Positions 43,509-56,600 of a DNA stretch of 64,000 nt are shown here, in pieces. The stretch's first letter is position 1; the number at the start of each line of letters is the position of its first letter. The notes under the pieces were generated by a model, which was not told the DNA's origin, ran no database searches, and worked only from the letters and a program-made list of their open reading frames with translations. The DNA is taken from NCBI RefSeq assembly GCF_963678635.1, contig NC_087065.1, positions 24,757,254-24,821,253 on the forward strand. Direction: 5' to 3'. The stretch comes from Symsagittifera roscoffensis (lineage: Eukaryota > Xenacoelomorpha > Acoela > Convolutidae). Made by a program: the position numbers and the translations under genes.

Positions 43509-44299
43509 GTACCGCGAACAAGTTCAAGTTAAATTACTTAACGCTGCCTCTTCGATCTCGTAAGTATCAAGAATGTCTCTTAGGTTTCTCAATGACAATC
43601 CTAGTGACTCAGCTAGAGTTACACACAGGGCCTGCTCAGTATTGATATAATGCTAACTCAACCCTGTTGTATAGTATGACAGTATCACAAAATTTTCACA
43701 AGATATAATCAACACACAAAACACAATGGATAACCATATAAGAATATCCTACGGGTGACAGCGATCTTTTGTCAGTATCAATTTATCGCCACACAATTTA
43801 TCAAGTCACTGCTTTGTTAAAAATTAAACAATCTTTGATAAAAAGCAGTGATGATTCAGAAACAGATCAATAAAACTTAGTCTTAAAGACAAAGACTTCC
43901 CTCAATCGGAACGATCCGAAAGAACAAAGCCCAGGACACAGTCTTCTCAAGTGGGTGTGTATTTGCCTAATACACCCACCGAGGTCTTCTTTTAGGTGCC
44001 CTGCGATTGCCCGAGCTGTCCTATTAAGTAGCTCAAGGCAACCTCTGATCGAAAATTTCTTAAGTCTAAGAAAAAGCTCCCCCACACCCGGACTGCTCCA
44101 AGTGCACGAGAGTAGGGAACAACTTTTCTTCTCAAGTGAGTGTGTATTTGCCTAATACACTCACCGAGGTATTCCTTTATTTGTTCCCGGATTGCCCGAA
44201 CTTTCCTATTAAGTAGCTCAAGGCAACCACACAACCAAAATCACAATCAAAAAAAAATATTTTTGTTCGGGTACTTCTGATACACCCGATCTAGAATCC
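43509..44299 (-). promoter_or_regulatory. Unit B: 5' leader with a duplicated hairpin pair
   Basis: No gene. Two tandem copies, 185 bp apart, each hold hairpin a (GTGG-GT-GTGTAT, loop TTGCCTA, ATACACCCAC at 43,951-43,979; the second copy at 44,136-44,164 has GTGA/TCAC in place of GTGG/CCAC) and hairpin b (TTGCC...GGCAA at 44,007-44,041 and 44,192-44,226). Hairpin b aligns with ACTGCCC/GGGCAGT in the leader of unit A. The substitutions keep base pairing, which supports RNA structure. Possible roles are packaging, dimerisation or internal initiation. Confidence 0.55.
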
Positions 44300-46584
44300 A
44301 AAGTTGATCACGAATTTCCGGACCAAAATGGGCTCCTATGATCCTAATAAGCACACCTAATATCCTAATATGGTCTTTATTAAATGGATATTTCCCGTCT
44401 CCCAAATTTCCACAGAAGGTTTCCTCAAGTTTCTAACAATGAGGGTTGCTAAGATGTTTAAGTCACTCCGGTTGGTTACTTCGGAGGGTTGTTAAGACAC
44501 TTAGCCTACCTCGGAGGGTTACTTCGGAGGGTACCTTAATCACCTAAGTTACCTCGGAGGGTCCCCCTAAATTTACTAAGGAGGGTCAATAAGATGCTTA
44601 ATATGCTCCGGAGGGTTACTTCGGAGGGTACCTCCAAAATTTTCAAATTTCTGAACCTCACTTAGAAGGGCCTTCAATTAACTTCAGGAAGCGTCAAAAC
44701 AAGCTAAATTCTCTATGGGGGACTGTCTTAACTTCTTTGGATGATCTCGTGGAAATTTTCCACTAAGGAGGGTTGCTAAGGGGTTTAGCTGACTCCGGAG
44801 GGTTACTTCGGAGGGTTCCCCAAGAATCAAGAAAAAAGGTTATGTTACCGCGATAAAGTCTCCAAAAGCGGTCCACCTGACTTAAAACCAGGTTGGCTGA
44901 CACGGTCAACCTTCCCAGTTGGATAAAAAGGTGTTTTGATAAAATTTTCTGCTGTTCGGAGGGTTACCTGTAATTTGGACCCTCCGAACCAACAAATTCT
45001 AAAAAATTTTTCTTTTCCGAGATTATCAACCCAAAAACGGTTGCGGTCCGGGAAAGTGGTCCAAAACGACTTATGGTACCAAAATTATCCCAATCGGTTT
45101 GCTAGTCTTTGAGAAATTGCCAAAAAAGTGTTTGTCCAAATGAGCTTTTTTCACCACCTATATAGGTTCTGAGAAACTTTTTCCGCAATTCCTATTGAAA
45201 GTGCCTAAAAATAATTGAAACGAGCGTAGTAGCCCTGTACGGCACTGGAATTATGCAAAAAATTGGACCAAAATTTGTTTGGAGACAAAAATTTGGCCAA
45301 TAACTATCAAATTTGGACCCTCCGATTCCTTCCTTTTCCAATCCTTAAGTCGTTAGCTCTATCTACGGAGCTAATCGGAGGGTTACTCAAGAATTTTTCT
45401 GGCAGTCTAGCACGTTAGGCTAGCACGCCCCTAACACAAAAAAATTTTATTACTCTAACTCTAAAAACTCAAAAACTCGATCCCCAAAACAGATTGACAA
45501 ATTTCAGGAAATTATCAAAAATTTGATCGAAAAACTTTGGTTTTTTCCAACTTTTACTGAGTCTTGTCTCATGCGGTTTCTTTAGTTAGGGGGATTGAAC
45601 TACGTAGCCACTCCCTATATAAAAGGTTTTTGCTGTTCGGAAAAGCTCGGATATCCAAAAATTTGGGGTCTACGGTTTGGTCGAAAATCGATAATTTTCG
45701 ACAAAATTTGGGTGTTTCTTGGGTCTGATTAGGAGATAAGTAATATGTAATACGGATAATAACCTATTAGTAGTCGTTAATGAATAGTACTATACCCTCC
45801 TTTGCACCAAAATACCCGAATTAAGACCCTTAACTGGGAAATTTGTAATCGATGGAGGGTACAATCGGACCGCGCCAATCGTGCCCCCACAACTTAAGTT
45901 TTGATGAAATAGTACCCGAATGATACCAAAATTGTTTCAACGATACCCAACAGTCGTTTTGGATGTTGTCCGTGATGTCCTTGTTGAGTGTGGAACACGT
46001 CGGTCAGCTTGCCACTCTACCCTCCGGCCACCGGCAAAATCACCATTAACGTGCTTAAATACTCAAATTACACTCAAGGGAGGGTATCCAACCCTTCACC
46101 AAAAGACTCAATCTTTCTATCAGAAACGATATAAATCAATCTGAAACACAAACAATTAGGAAGGTCAGATCACATCTTGTCCGGAAATAACATATAAACT
46201 GTCACTTTACATTTTTTTTTTACTGTTTTTGGTCTTTTTTGGATTTTTTACTGTTTTTTGTACATTTTGTTTTCAAATAAATTATTTTTTGGCTTATTCT
46301 TGGTTATACACTATTTTTGTTTGGTTTTACGCTTTCTCTTTAATTGTTTTTGGTCCCGGGACCTTGAGACAAGCGGGCTCATGTCTTCCCACCTAACCCT
46401 CCGGCCCCCGGAATTTTCGGTGTTAACTAAGTTAAAAAGCTAAATAGTACTGGACGGAGGGTACGCACCTTCCCCCTAGTACAATAACGGTCATTAAGGC
46501 CTCTAACTCGGGCATACGCCCGGAGCGGAGGGTTCGTCGCTGAAACGCTTGCTGATCATGATGGTCTTATGCCTTTGACAGGCC

Positions 46585-46625
46585 CACCCAGGAGCGCCAT
46601 AAAAACGTCTATGTAACATTCGCCC
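46585..46625 (-). promoter_or_regulatory. 41-bp conserved LTR block (copy between C and B)
   Basis: Counterpart of 15,829-15,869 with a single difference (an A in the first copy is G here). It lies 878 bp from the 32-bp hairpin block, compared with 948 bp in the other stretch, so the arrangement is kept as well. Confidence 0.55.
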
Positions 46626-47462
46626 AAATACTACACAGCGACGGAGCGTAGAAAAAGTGCCTATTAACGACTGGCAGGCGTCAGTTACCTTAATTCTACT
46701 CGTTTCTCACCGTCTCGACCTTGCCAGTTGATTTTCTGGTCTGTTTAGGGCTAAGTAAAAAGTTACTATTTTTAGGCCATCAGTCAAACGACTTTTGATC
46801 AGCTTTCGTTTACATGCGAACACAACCACATAGCTGAGTCTCGGATCCTCAGACTACGTGATTGTCATTAAAAACACGGCTCGAACAACCTATTTTAATA
46901 TGTTTTTGTGTGACAGTTCTATATTGAATCCATTGGAGATAGATTGACCCTTTCCTCTTTCTAGCTACTCATATTCCAAAATATCAAACTATACCGGTGT
47001 TAATTCAGACTTCTACGACATCCAAGTAGCTACAAAGTTAGTTTTATATAGTCCCTTCACATAGAACAGTCTCTGGGGGACCAAGCCTCCGCTCCCGTAA
47101 TCTTCCTGAGATAACGTTCTTATCTCTTCCAATTTGTGGCACGGGAGGGTTCCGTGGAATATTTCTTCCCCACTGAAGCTTCCTTCTCCACCAATCTACA
47201 CTGCTAAGAGTCTTATCGTGTGTTGTTGCCACGATAAGAGGCTTCGTTTTTTTTGTCTCTTGTGCGACCGTTTTCCACGATATTTGTCGTTGTTCTCTTT
47301 TTTCGTCGTTTTTCGTCAAAATGGCCGTCTTTTTCTATTTCTCAGAAATATTCACTCTTCAGTCGAAATTTTAAAAATAAAAATTTTAGAATATTCCTAC
47401 CCTCCTTCGCAATACTTTTTCGTTCCTAAGGCCTTTATTCGTTTTATTTCGTGTCGCCGGAA

Positions 47463-47494
47463 GGTTGCGCTGTGCCATCTGGCAGAATGGCACA
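47463..47494 (-). promoter_or_regulatory. 32-bp hairpin block in the C/B LTR-like stretch
   Basis: Identical over 32 bp to 16,777-16,808, including the 8-bp stem TGTGCCAT/ATGGCACA. Here it is not followed by the CTCCCCGGACAA core; a related core with TGGCACATACTCCCAGGACT and a CGAT-GTCCTC-ATCG hairpin lies about 1 kb away at 48,527-48,565. Confidence 0.55.
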
Positions 47495-48916
47495 ACAAAT
47501 ACGAAACCTTATTGCTCGAGAAATGAAATTTGACCACTGAGCAAGATATAGTAGTAGCACTACTACTACTACGATGTAACAGTCGCCTACTTAAGCCACA
47601 TATGAGGTTAAAGAAAATTAGGCCCTATAAACATTGGCTCAAGAGTCAGGGACACTATCTCTTGTTTTTTTACCTCGAACGGTCGGAGCCAATTCGGTTC
47701 ACTAGCGACTTGAGACAAAAACCCTCGTTACAGCTTAAAGGCCACTACCAAAATACCCCCCATTCTAGAAAATAAGAACGTCCCCATACATAGGTCTCAA
47801 AATACCCAAAATACGCGAACGCCGTTAAAAACAGGGTCGGAACATTCCGTTTCAGTTGCTTTTTATTAGACAGTGGAATTTTGATCCATTTCAGATGGAT
47901 CAAGCTAAAACTCTCCTTACCCCAACATAATAATTATCAAACACACTCAAGAAAAGTAAATTGGGTACTCACATACCAGCACACTTGAGAATTGGAGTAA
48001 CTAAATTAATCAGCAACTCTAGCATTAAAGGTAATTTGTGTTTGTAATCAATGAATTCCAGCAAGGGAAATAAGTTTTGACTCGAGAATTGAATTTTGTA
48101 ATAAGATGTTTGTAATCAATGAATTCCAGCAAGGGAAATAAGTTTTGACTCGAGAATTGAATTTTTGGAACTGGACCATTGGGATACCCCAACTGTCCAC
48201 TTTTCCACTGAGGGTTCACTCTGGTCCATTTCGTACTGGTGTCTGCTTTGTTCGCAATCTTTTTGCTTCCTGTTCAGGATTGGACAGATCTATATCTCGT
48301 GTGACTTTTATGTCTGGAAGTTGCGAATAGCAATTTCCCGCAGCTTTTTTCGACTACTTTCCCGCGATTGTAATTCGGTTGTTCTGATCTTTTATTTCTG
48401 AGATTTTCAGTTGTCGCGAGAAAGTTGAGCATGACAGGCTCATTTCGAATTTTTGAAAAATTCCATTTCACCCATATATTACGTTGTTCGTATTGCTCAA
48501 GGTCAAACTTCCAACTATGACCGAGTGGCACATACTCCCAGGACTCAAGACCGATGTCCTCATCGCGTGTTGCCGCCTGCTAGTGAATCCCCAGAATGTT
48601 GAGTGTTGCTCAAGATACAGTGCAAGTGGTCATTTACAGAAGTTTGAAGCAGATTTAACTTTATCTACACCTCAAAATTCACAACCATGCAAAATCGTCA
48701 CACTATCGCTGAACAGCAATCAAAATGGGCATATACCTGCACCTTAAGTTTCCGCTTTGCAAGCTAATGATTAAAATTTCTTTTGTTTTATCCAATCGGA
48801 AAATTGTCATGCAGCTTTTTGATTTATATATTAAATATAGCATATTAATAACAATATTTCGTTTCGTTAAAGTTTCTTTTTCGTGACCTCAGATTTCATC
48901 CGAGTTCACACTCGAG

Positions 48917-48934
48917 CCCCTTTCCTTACCTCTC
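48917..48934 (-). other. Polypurine tract, unit C 3' end
   Basis: In element orientation this is GAGAGGTAAGGAAAGGGG, 32 bp behind the end of the accessory coding block at 48,967, the same spacing as in unit B. The next bases hold a short inverted repeat (CGAGT-TCAC-ACTCG on the plus strand, 48,901-48,914), which could mark the LTR end. Confidence 0.55.
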
Positions 48935-48966
48935 AAGACTCAAGAAACCCTCATTGAGCCCCCTGT

Positions 48967-51900
48967 TCATTTCGTATTTCTAGCTTTTGAGGTACTATGC
49001 CTTGATGTGTTTGACACCGTGATCTGCCTTAGCAGCGCTTCCTCATCATCGGAGCTGATTACGATCTCTTCCCACGCCTTTAGTTGTTCGAAGGATCGCA
49101 TCCACTTTCTCTGCTCCTGCAACCTCTTTTCCCGGTTTGGCACACCCTTAACTTTCGATTCCCTCTTCAAGCAAAGGGAATTGTGCTGGGTCAGGCTCAC
49201 GTTCTTTGCCAGGTCCTCTACCAGTATCGATTCCCTCGCCTTGGCATTATCTCTATACACTCTTTCGACTCTTTTCCATCCCGTCGTGATCAAATTTTGA
49301 TGGGTCAGCAAAGGTCTCTTGAAGGCTTCCGGTCCTATCTCTGCCAGGAACTGTTGGTATTCTTTACGATGTTTTTTCATGTGGTCTTTCGTCATCATAT
49401 ACAACCAAGATATCAATGTCGCTTGAAACCACGGGAAGAAACTTATGCGGCTCCATACGTGCCTGGCCCCAATAGGTATGGCAAATACCTTGCACGCCGT
49501 CTCAAACAACTCAAGTCTCCTGCTATAATCAATAGCGTATATCGATTCCGCCTTCGGTGTCTTCGGTTCCCGGTTTTCGTCACATTCTCCTCGATCCATC
49601 GCAATGCCAACATTGTGATCACTACCACAATGGTCACCTTCTGCCGATGATCGGGTAATCCGATCGACCAAATTTCTTCCACGTCCCACACTAAACAGCG
49701 GTTTGAGTGTTCTGGGTACAACACTGTCTGTGCCAAGCAGTGGCATGGGCATTCCCCATGTGTAATATCGATGCTCCGAAGATTGCGTTCTCTCGAAGCT
49801 TCCAGTAGAGGTTCCAATTGCATCATCTTATCATGTGTAGCATCATTTTCCTCCTGTGCTGGGACACTATTCATCGGCTTCCCGATGGTATTCTGTCTCC
49901 CGAAGTCACTTGTGTTTTCGCCTTCCAAACTCAAGAGTTCTTCTCCCCAGATATCACTCAAGTCATCTCTTTGTTCCCTTGGTACAGTTCCCAGGATGTT
50001 CTTCAACAGCCTATGTGAATGATGCGACATTCGAGCGAGTCGTACGCACTTGGGTACCGAGAAGGCTTTGTCTACTAATATCCTCTGGCTGGATACCTCT
50101 ATAATCGGCATGTGTAATGGATAGTGGCTCCCAAATAGGTTGGCCATTACTGATCCCACCAAGGATTTTGCATTTACTTGCAGACCGTAAGCTTCGCTCA
50201 CGGAAAATCCCATTTCCGCCTCAAGACCAATCTTTCACCCTCTGATGTGTTCTGGGTTGTTTGCAGTGCCCTGCCACGACTCCACGCTCAATGCTGTCAC
50301 CAAATGGTGCTCAGACTCCAGCATCTCTAGTGATTGCAAACTGCACATCCTTGAGAAGAACCCCAGCGCCGTTGCTATATTCACCGTAGTGTTTGTGTAG
50401 CACTCAGCCACTATCTGCACTTCGCTCTTCTCTCTTTCTGTTATGTCGCCAAACCAAGCGACTAGGTCTTCTCTCTGGAAAGACTGTATTCTGACACATG
50501 ATCGTGGATCACAAGTGTGCTGTCCGCCTCCGCACGTCAAGTCAAGACAGCTACCGGGTTCCAACTTCTTTACTGATCCTAGCCTGCTCATTGCCTCGCC
50601 CGACTCTTTACTCTGCGGTAGGATCAGTTTGTGTATTACATTCTGAGTTCCCAAGTCTTCATCTTTCGTCGGTGTAAGCCTCACTCGCTCCGTGACTTCT
50701 TCAATCAAGCTTGCGTGGGGATGTGGGCACCAGGAGGGTCTCAGCAACTTCCAAACCGTTCCCAAATTCGTAGTCATCACGCCATTTCCATTCCCCATTT
50801 TCAATTCCACTCTCTTGTTCGAGTGCGGTACGCTTATCACTTTTGCCATTCTCTCGAGTATCAGGCCCAGGCTCGGTTTCTCCCTTTCCTTTGAATCAAT
50901 TTCGATTATCTTCTCTGACCAAAACTTCAACAGCTCCGTCACTTCTTGATTTCTGTGAGCGCTCCCGGCCTCTGAATCCTAGAAAGGGTTGTATGCTATC
51001 CCCATTACTCCAGATACATATTGGTATTCTCCCCGTTTGTTGGGTCTCGAGTAATCCTCAGCCGAGGCCAAGTTACGATGCACATCGTACCCTCTTCGAA
51101 TTTCTTGTTATAGAATCTCCGTATTTCACCAAGTTTCCCATGATTCTCTGGAGATTGCCTGGAGTCATCTTCCTTTTCGGTCCCCGTACTCTGGTACACG
51201 TTCAGTATGATCGTGGAGACTCTCCTCTCCATAGTGTTGCTACCCATGGCCTTCTGGTGACACGCTTGGACGGTACTATTGGTCATTACGGACATTATCC
51301 ACCTCAGGAAACAAGTGGCATCTTTTCTTCTCGCCAGACTCAAACCGGAATTATCTCTGGCGATATGCTGTACCAGCATCTGATAAACTTCTAAACTCTT
51401 GTTGCCCAACTTCAACTTATCGTGTGAGGTCAATACCTCTAATTCTATTCCCACTAGGCTCCACGCGAACGTCAGCTGTCCCGCTGTTCTAACGAAGGGA
51501 TTTGCCATCATTGGCAACGCGGACGAAGGTGTTCTCATCGCCTCCTCGAAGTGATCCCGCAACAAATTCTGCCAAGTTCGCTTCAGATAACTTCCCCAAT
51601 CTTATTTGTTAATCTCGGCTTTTTGTTGGGTAGCCCAACTGCGACGTTTGCGGGACACTCCATGATCGAGCTTTTTTAGACAGTCCTCCAGTTCCTTCAT
51701 TGTCTCCAGGGCCACCCACCAAGGTCGAGCCGTATTCCTCGTCGCATTCTTCTCAAGAGGGTCGCTGGCCACTTGTTTGCCAATAACCTGATGCTCGCTC
51801 GAGATTCATTCTTTGCCAACATCCACTTCCCATGTTTGTCCATTCTTCGAACCCTTTTTCGAGCTCGCCTTCTCGAGGTCTGAAGTCTTCTTCCGTTGAC

Positions 51901-54900
51901 AGACTCGTCGAGACCTCTATCTCTTTCACCACCTCGGCTAGCCTTCTTCGTTCGGAGCTACTCTTGTAGGCCGAGGTCTTCCATCGTGCTAGAATCATGG
52001 TAGCCGTCTCCCTCAAATTCTTCTCAGAGACAGCATCCGCCGACGGGCTAATCAACTCCTCTACTTCCCTTTTCCTCTTTCGAGACTTCACACCTTTGCT
52101 TGGGGGCATCGTCACTATCATCACTGATTCGACCTCTTTGTCCCGGTCCAGCCCTTCCGACTCTTGTCTGCCCCTACTCGAGCCTTAAGGAAATTAATAT
52201 CTTTAATCAAATTACTAGTCTTAAGCTTATCCTCCCCTTCAACTTTAATCATTTTATCGTCAATTGTTTGTTTCAGAGTAGAGCTGTCTTTACATTCATC
52301 ATCTTTGGTCTTCTGCTCCGTTTCTCGCAGCTTGATCATCTTATCCAACAACTCCTTTCTCGCCTTTTCCTCCAGTCCGGTGCCCATCGGAACTGGTTCC
52401 CCGAACTTTATCACTGTGTCCCACAATTCTTCTTTGAAACTCTCTGCTTCGGTCTCTGCTTTCTGGTTAAATTCACTCAAGAATTCTAGCCACGTTTTCT
52501 CATCCATCGTACTCAGGAACATCCATTTATTGCCCTCAAAAGTATTCTTCTTACTCTCTTTGGCACTCAATAGAATCATCCCCATATTGGAGGTTTCGCC
52601 GCTTAAGGGTAGTTCCAGGTTTTTGCGGGATGATGATGTCAGGGGTGGTGTGGCTGTGTTCGCCCAATCGTCTCCACTCAAGTCCTGCAGCAGTTCCTGG
52701 GCGGTGAAATCTTTCTCAGCCAGTTTCTGTTCAGGCGTATTTCCCACCTCCATTTCTTCTCCTGTTTCGCTGAGAGTCTCATCCATGCTATCCCCTTCTG
52801 ACTCAGCTCGCCTTCTCTCAAGTACGCCTCTAAACCACGTCTCCACGGGACCGCTTCTCTTATCGCCAGGGGTGCCGACTGATAGGGTTGAGGGTGTAGC
52901 TGGATCCTACTTCTTTTATTCCGTGAGGGCTACATATAAGGGGCCTGCCACATTCAACTCCTTTTCCCCCATGCTTCATCTCAAACTGCTCCAGCCCATA
53001 GGGTGCTCGATATTTCCTCGTGGCGAACTTCATTTCGTCCTTCAAGGCGATGTGTCCCTCCTACTCAATCATTCGTCTATCATTCCAGACTGGCAGCATA
53101 TGCTCCAGTCTGGCCTGGTCAAGCGTCCTCAAGTTATCCCGAACCTCGAACTTCGGGGGCAACGAGCCTCTCATCCTCTTCGCCTGTGTCGTCCACGAGT
53201 TTATTTTGATGTCGCACGTGTGGAAATAGACTGCGGCTGTGTACCCAAAGAACAAGGGGTCCCAACCGTCCATGAACTCTCTCTGTTGCTTCTCCACCAT
53301 GGCTCTCGCGTATAGGGACGGGACCATCAGCGGGCTATTCATCCCCAGTGTCATTCTCCTGACTATCGGGAACTCTGGGACAGTGGTGGGCAGAATCTCC
53401 CGCTCAAGTATCATCTCTAAGACTCTCCAGATCGAAACTTCCCTTCCATGCCGGGATTCTCAAGATCTCGTGCTTATCCGCTGCCAGGGGACTCAAATTC
53501 TAGAACTTGGGGTAGGCCTCTATGGGACCCTCATGTTTCCCCCCCATTCTGCACTGCAACTGCCCCCGGAAAATGAACACCATCAGTTCGGGATCTTTCA
53601 CCTTCCCGAAGAGCACCGTGTCGCTCATCCGTGCCCTCAGCTCCTCCTGTCTGCACCAATTCAGCGCAGTTCCGTCTAGCACGCTTATTAAGCTCACGTG
53701 TGCCACTGAGTGTCGGTACGCCGCCACAAGCGGGTCGGGAAAGGCATATGTCACTGCCGGCCCGTAAATGCAGGTCACTACCTCAACAAGTCCCCCGATC
53801 ATCCCTAGTGGGTCAGATCTCATGGCTAGACATAGATCCGTCGAGAGAGGCATACCTCCATGCGCCTCCTTCCATTCCTCCTTCGTCTTAGGATTCTTCT
53901 CTTCTCCCGTTGGGTACCGATTCTGCATCAGGAGGTACTCCACCAACAATGTCCTCAATCCGGCCGTGCACTTGTACGAGTAGGTCTCCGTGCTGGGGTG
54001 GGTCTTCCCCATCGACAGAGGCTCTCAATCTATGAAATGCGGTCAGCTCTCTGTGGGACAAGAGTACTAGTGTCAAATACCCGTCAATTCGTAGTGTTTC
54101 CACACCTCTACTGAACATTTAGGCCGGACCCATGTTAAATAGATACCTGGGGTAGACCAAGTATAGGGCCAACAAGAGATTTATGGGCATGTTCAGCAGT
54201 TCCTGCACGAACTCGTCGAAGATGATATCTTTCGCGTAGAACAATCTAGCCATGTACCTCTTCTCCCAACAAGGACTCAAGAACTTCAGGATCTTGTGAT
54301 CCTTCCTCGTCTTCAGATCAACCCTCGCATGTTCTCTCCAGAACCCCCCCCCCCAACGGTGACTTCATTCGCCGCTGTGACGAATCTTCCTACTGTCATG
54401 TCCCTGCTATCTGCCACTTCCAATTGTCCCTCAAGAAACTCCCATATCTGCTTAATGAGGAGTGGTGCACTCTCCCGGGTCTTGTCCGTGGCATTCTCAA
54501 GCCTCGGTGTTAGGAACGGCCACATGCCTCTCTCCTGCATCAGATGGTATGCCATTGCTTCTAACTGTTTCTCGGCCGCAGCCACGTTCTTCCTCTCGTT
54601 GTTCAGTCCCCTCGCCTTGCTGGTGGAGCTCATGATTGTTAAATTCGTGCCTCGAAACCATAGACTCGCTGTCAAGCGGTTAATTGTCGGATGCTCATCC
54701 CCAATTTCTGGATTGAACTTCAACTGCCGAGCAAGGTTCGAGATCTCAAGCAAGAGGACCTCCTCCAGTACCATGAGGATGTCTGCCATTTCATAAAATC
54801 CCCTCAAGGCATGAGACACGTCAGCCCATGCCGCTGCCAGTTCTGACTTCAGGAGCCTCAAGTTTGTCGGCTCTAGCTCGCCATTAGGTACCCGCCACGC

Positions 54901-55311
54901 GTTCCCTTCCGCTATCAAGATCAACATGGCAAACACGAACTGCAAAGCGGGTGGCATGCTCGCGTAGCCCGGCGACGTCGTAAACGCCACTCTCGTCCTG
55001 GGTCTAAATTGAAAAAGCACCGACTCCTACACCTCGTTCATTGCAGCAAACAACGTTTGGATCGCCTCCCAGATCTTCTTAGGCGATGGCGCCTCTCCCT
55101 TCAGGTGCTCTAGTAATCCCGCCGAATTCGAGTGATCGTTCATTCCTGCGAACAGCAGTAACTCCGGCTCACAAGGCATTTCCGATTTGATCGCTACCAC
55201 CAGGGTTGGCATTTGATTTAGGTCCGCACCAGGCAGCAAATACACCAGGGTTTCCGGCCAAAACAGATTCGGAGACGTCCCTTCAAAATCCGAGCCCGCC
55301 ACAAAAATCAC
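48967..55311 (-). pseudogene. Unit C: accessory block
   Basis: Decayed counterpart of 24,787-31,141. It starts with the SGNH-like part (LLLFAGMNDHSNSAG; LFWPETLVY), continues with SPGYASMPPALQFVFAM, RRMTLGMNSPLMVP (compare RRMLLGVTSPIIAP in B), an acidic middle, YVSGVMGIAYNPF, SWCPHPHASLI, VNIATALGFFS and THGECPCHCLAQTVLYP, and ends with a helical, charged C-terminus. The conserved order over the whole 6.3 kb shows that this block belongs to the element and is not a later insertion. Many breaks. Confidence 0.65.
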
Positions 55312-56600
55312 TCTTGCCGCTCCGGGTCTGATCGATCATTTATTGCCAATGTTTTCGCCAACTGCGAATTCCCACTTGGTTTACCATATCTAGGATCATC
55401 GGCTAACTTAGTAACCTCGTACGCGGCATCCGGGAGCCCCATGTCCCCCGGCTCAAGCAGCTTCTCCACCACTCTTAACTGTGCGGGAGTTGCCACCTTG
55501 ATCCGGTCTACTCTTGTTCGGTGTTTGGGAGATTCCACTATAAGTCCCGGAATTCCCAACTGCTTGAGTGGTCTGTAGTTTATCGGTCCCATCAGCAGAC
55601 TCCAATGTCTTTGCTCTTGAGAAGTGTGCATCATGGGCCTTCAACCAATCTACGCAGTGGTGTCGATTCAAGTCCTCGTGTGACACATCCTTGAGCCCCA
55701 AGACCTCCGCCAACTCCTGCCTGCACTCCAAATCCTCCAGGTTCAACTCTTTTACTCTCTCCGAATATCGTGTCTTGTTCGCCTCTGCTGGTCTCTCCAT
55801 CTTCTTGCTGCCCACCAACACTACCGAAGACACCAGCGAACTCTGGGGCGTGGAAGACTCCACCTCCTCAGCCTCCAACGGTGTGGACCCTGATTGCCTG
55901 GTCCGGCTGCTCCTCGCACTATCTCTCGAATCAGCTCTCGCTCCCAGACGGCTGGATAGGGGTCTAGGGGCATAGAAAAGAGGGATCGGGGGTGGACCCA
56001 AGGTAAACTGGGCCATTTCTAGCAGGTCCGACTCTAGCAGGTTTATATGCCTTTGGAAGCCACCATTTAGCCACTCCGCTCCCTTGGGCGTGTGAAAGTG
56101 GATTCCATCCGAGGATGCATCGCGCGGGAGGGAGTGTTCCATCAGGTCGGCCACATCCAGCAACCTCACGGGGAGCACGCTTTTCTGCTGAATCTGCCTG
56201 ATTTCTCCATTGATATTTCGCACCTTCTCATTCATTTCCATCGCATGCTGGTCAAATACCATGTTGTATGGGACTGTACAGATGGTGAGTATTGCGGGAT
56301 CAAACCAAATTGAAGGATACAACTCATCTTCTCGTGCAACATCATCACATTCCTTGACTCTCCTCTAGACAAATCGTTAGTCCCCATCATCAGAGTGACC
56401 GTGTACATCTTCACCAAATCCAACATCTCCAGGGACGCCAACATCTGCGGCGTCGCAGCTCCAGAAAAACTCAAGACTCCCACCTGCCAGTGTGACTGGA
56501 TCCGCGTCAGCACCCGTATCAAGCTGTCCCCTATGATCAGGTGAACTGCGCCATCCGGTATCCTAGGTTGAGTGAAATATTCAGCCCAGGCCGCGTCATG
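55308..56600 (-). pseudogene. Unit C: SGNH/GDSL hydrolase ORF
   Basis: SGNH blocks: a region reading HLIIGDSLIRVL, LSFSGAATPQM, LMMGTNDLSRG and SSDGIHFHTPKG. The Pro/Ser/Arg-rich linker and a VDWL block follow. Less conserved towards the ends. Broken. Confidence 0.65.

Larger units (their letters stand above)
13497..44299 (-). mobile_element. Ty3/gypsy-like giant element, unit B, with duplicated 3' end
   Basis: Unit B has the same part order as unit A but a clearly different sequence, so they are separate lineages of one family and not copies of one insertion. All parts from the leader to the 3' end of the accessory block lie inside the window. A tandem duplication has doubled its last 7.2 kb. 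About fifteen breaks are spread over the coding parts, yet one accessory frame is open for 1,142 codons, so decay is moderate. The flanking LTR-like stretches are homologous to each other but too diverged to be the twin LTRs of one recent insertion. Confidence 0.8.
44300..48916 (-). repeat. Very long LTR-like stretch between units C and B
   Basis: About 4.6 kb without a gene. It has more than twenty CGGAGGGT/ACCCTCCG sites, densest at 44,480-44,820. A T-rich tract lies near 46,210-46,270. The 41-bp block, the 32-bp hairpin block and scattered alignable segments occur in the same order as in 13,497-17,495. At 48,039-48,097 and 48,107-48,165 a 59-bp segment is repeated exactly. It starts behind the polypurine tract of unit C and ends at the leader of unit B. 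Confidence 0.6.

Noticed and set aside
43867-44234. Two overlapping minus-strand frames with repeated GCLELLNRT-like text in the unit B leader
   Set aside because: The similarity comes from the duplicated hairpin pair; base changes keep RNA pairing and not the peptide, so this is a leader structure.
44480-44820. Dense CGGAGGGT sites as a CRISPR array or satellite
   Set aside because: Spacing is irregular, repeats are too short, both orientations occur, and the setting is an animal retroelement.
52164-53315. Plus-strand 383-codon frame
   Set aside because: Ser/Leu-rich antisense of the charged accessory block of unit C, with no recognisable domain; typical shadow frame.
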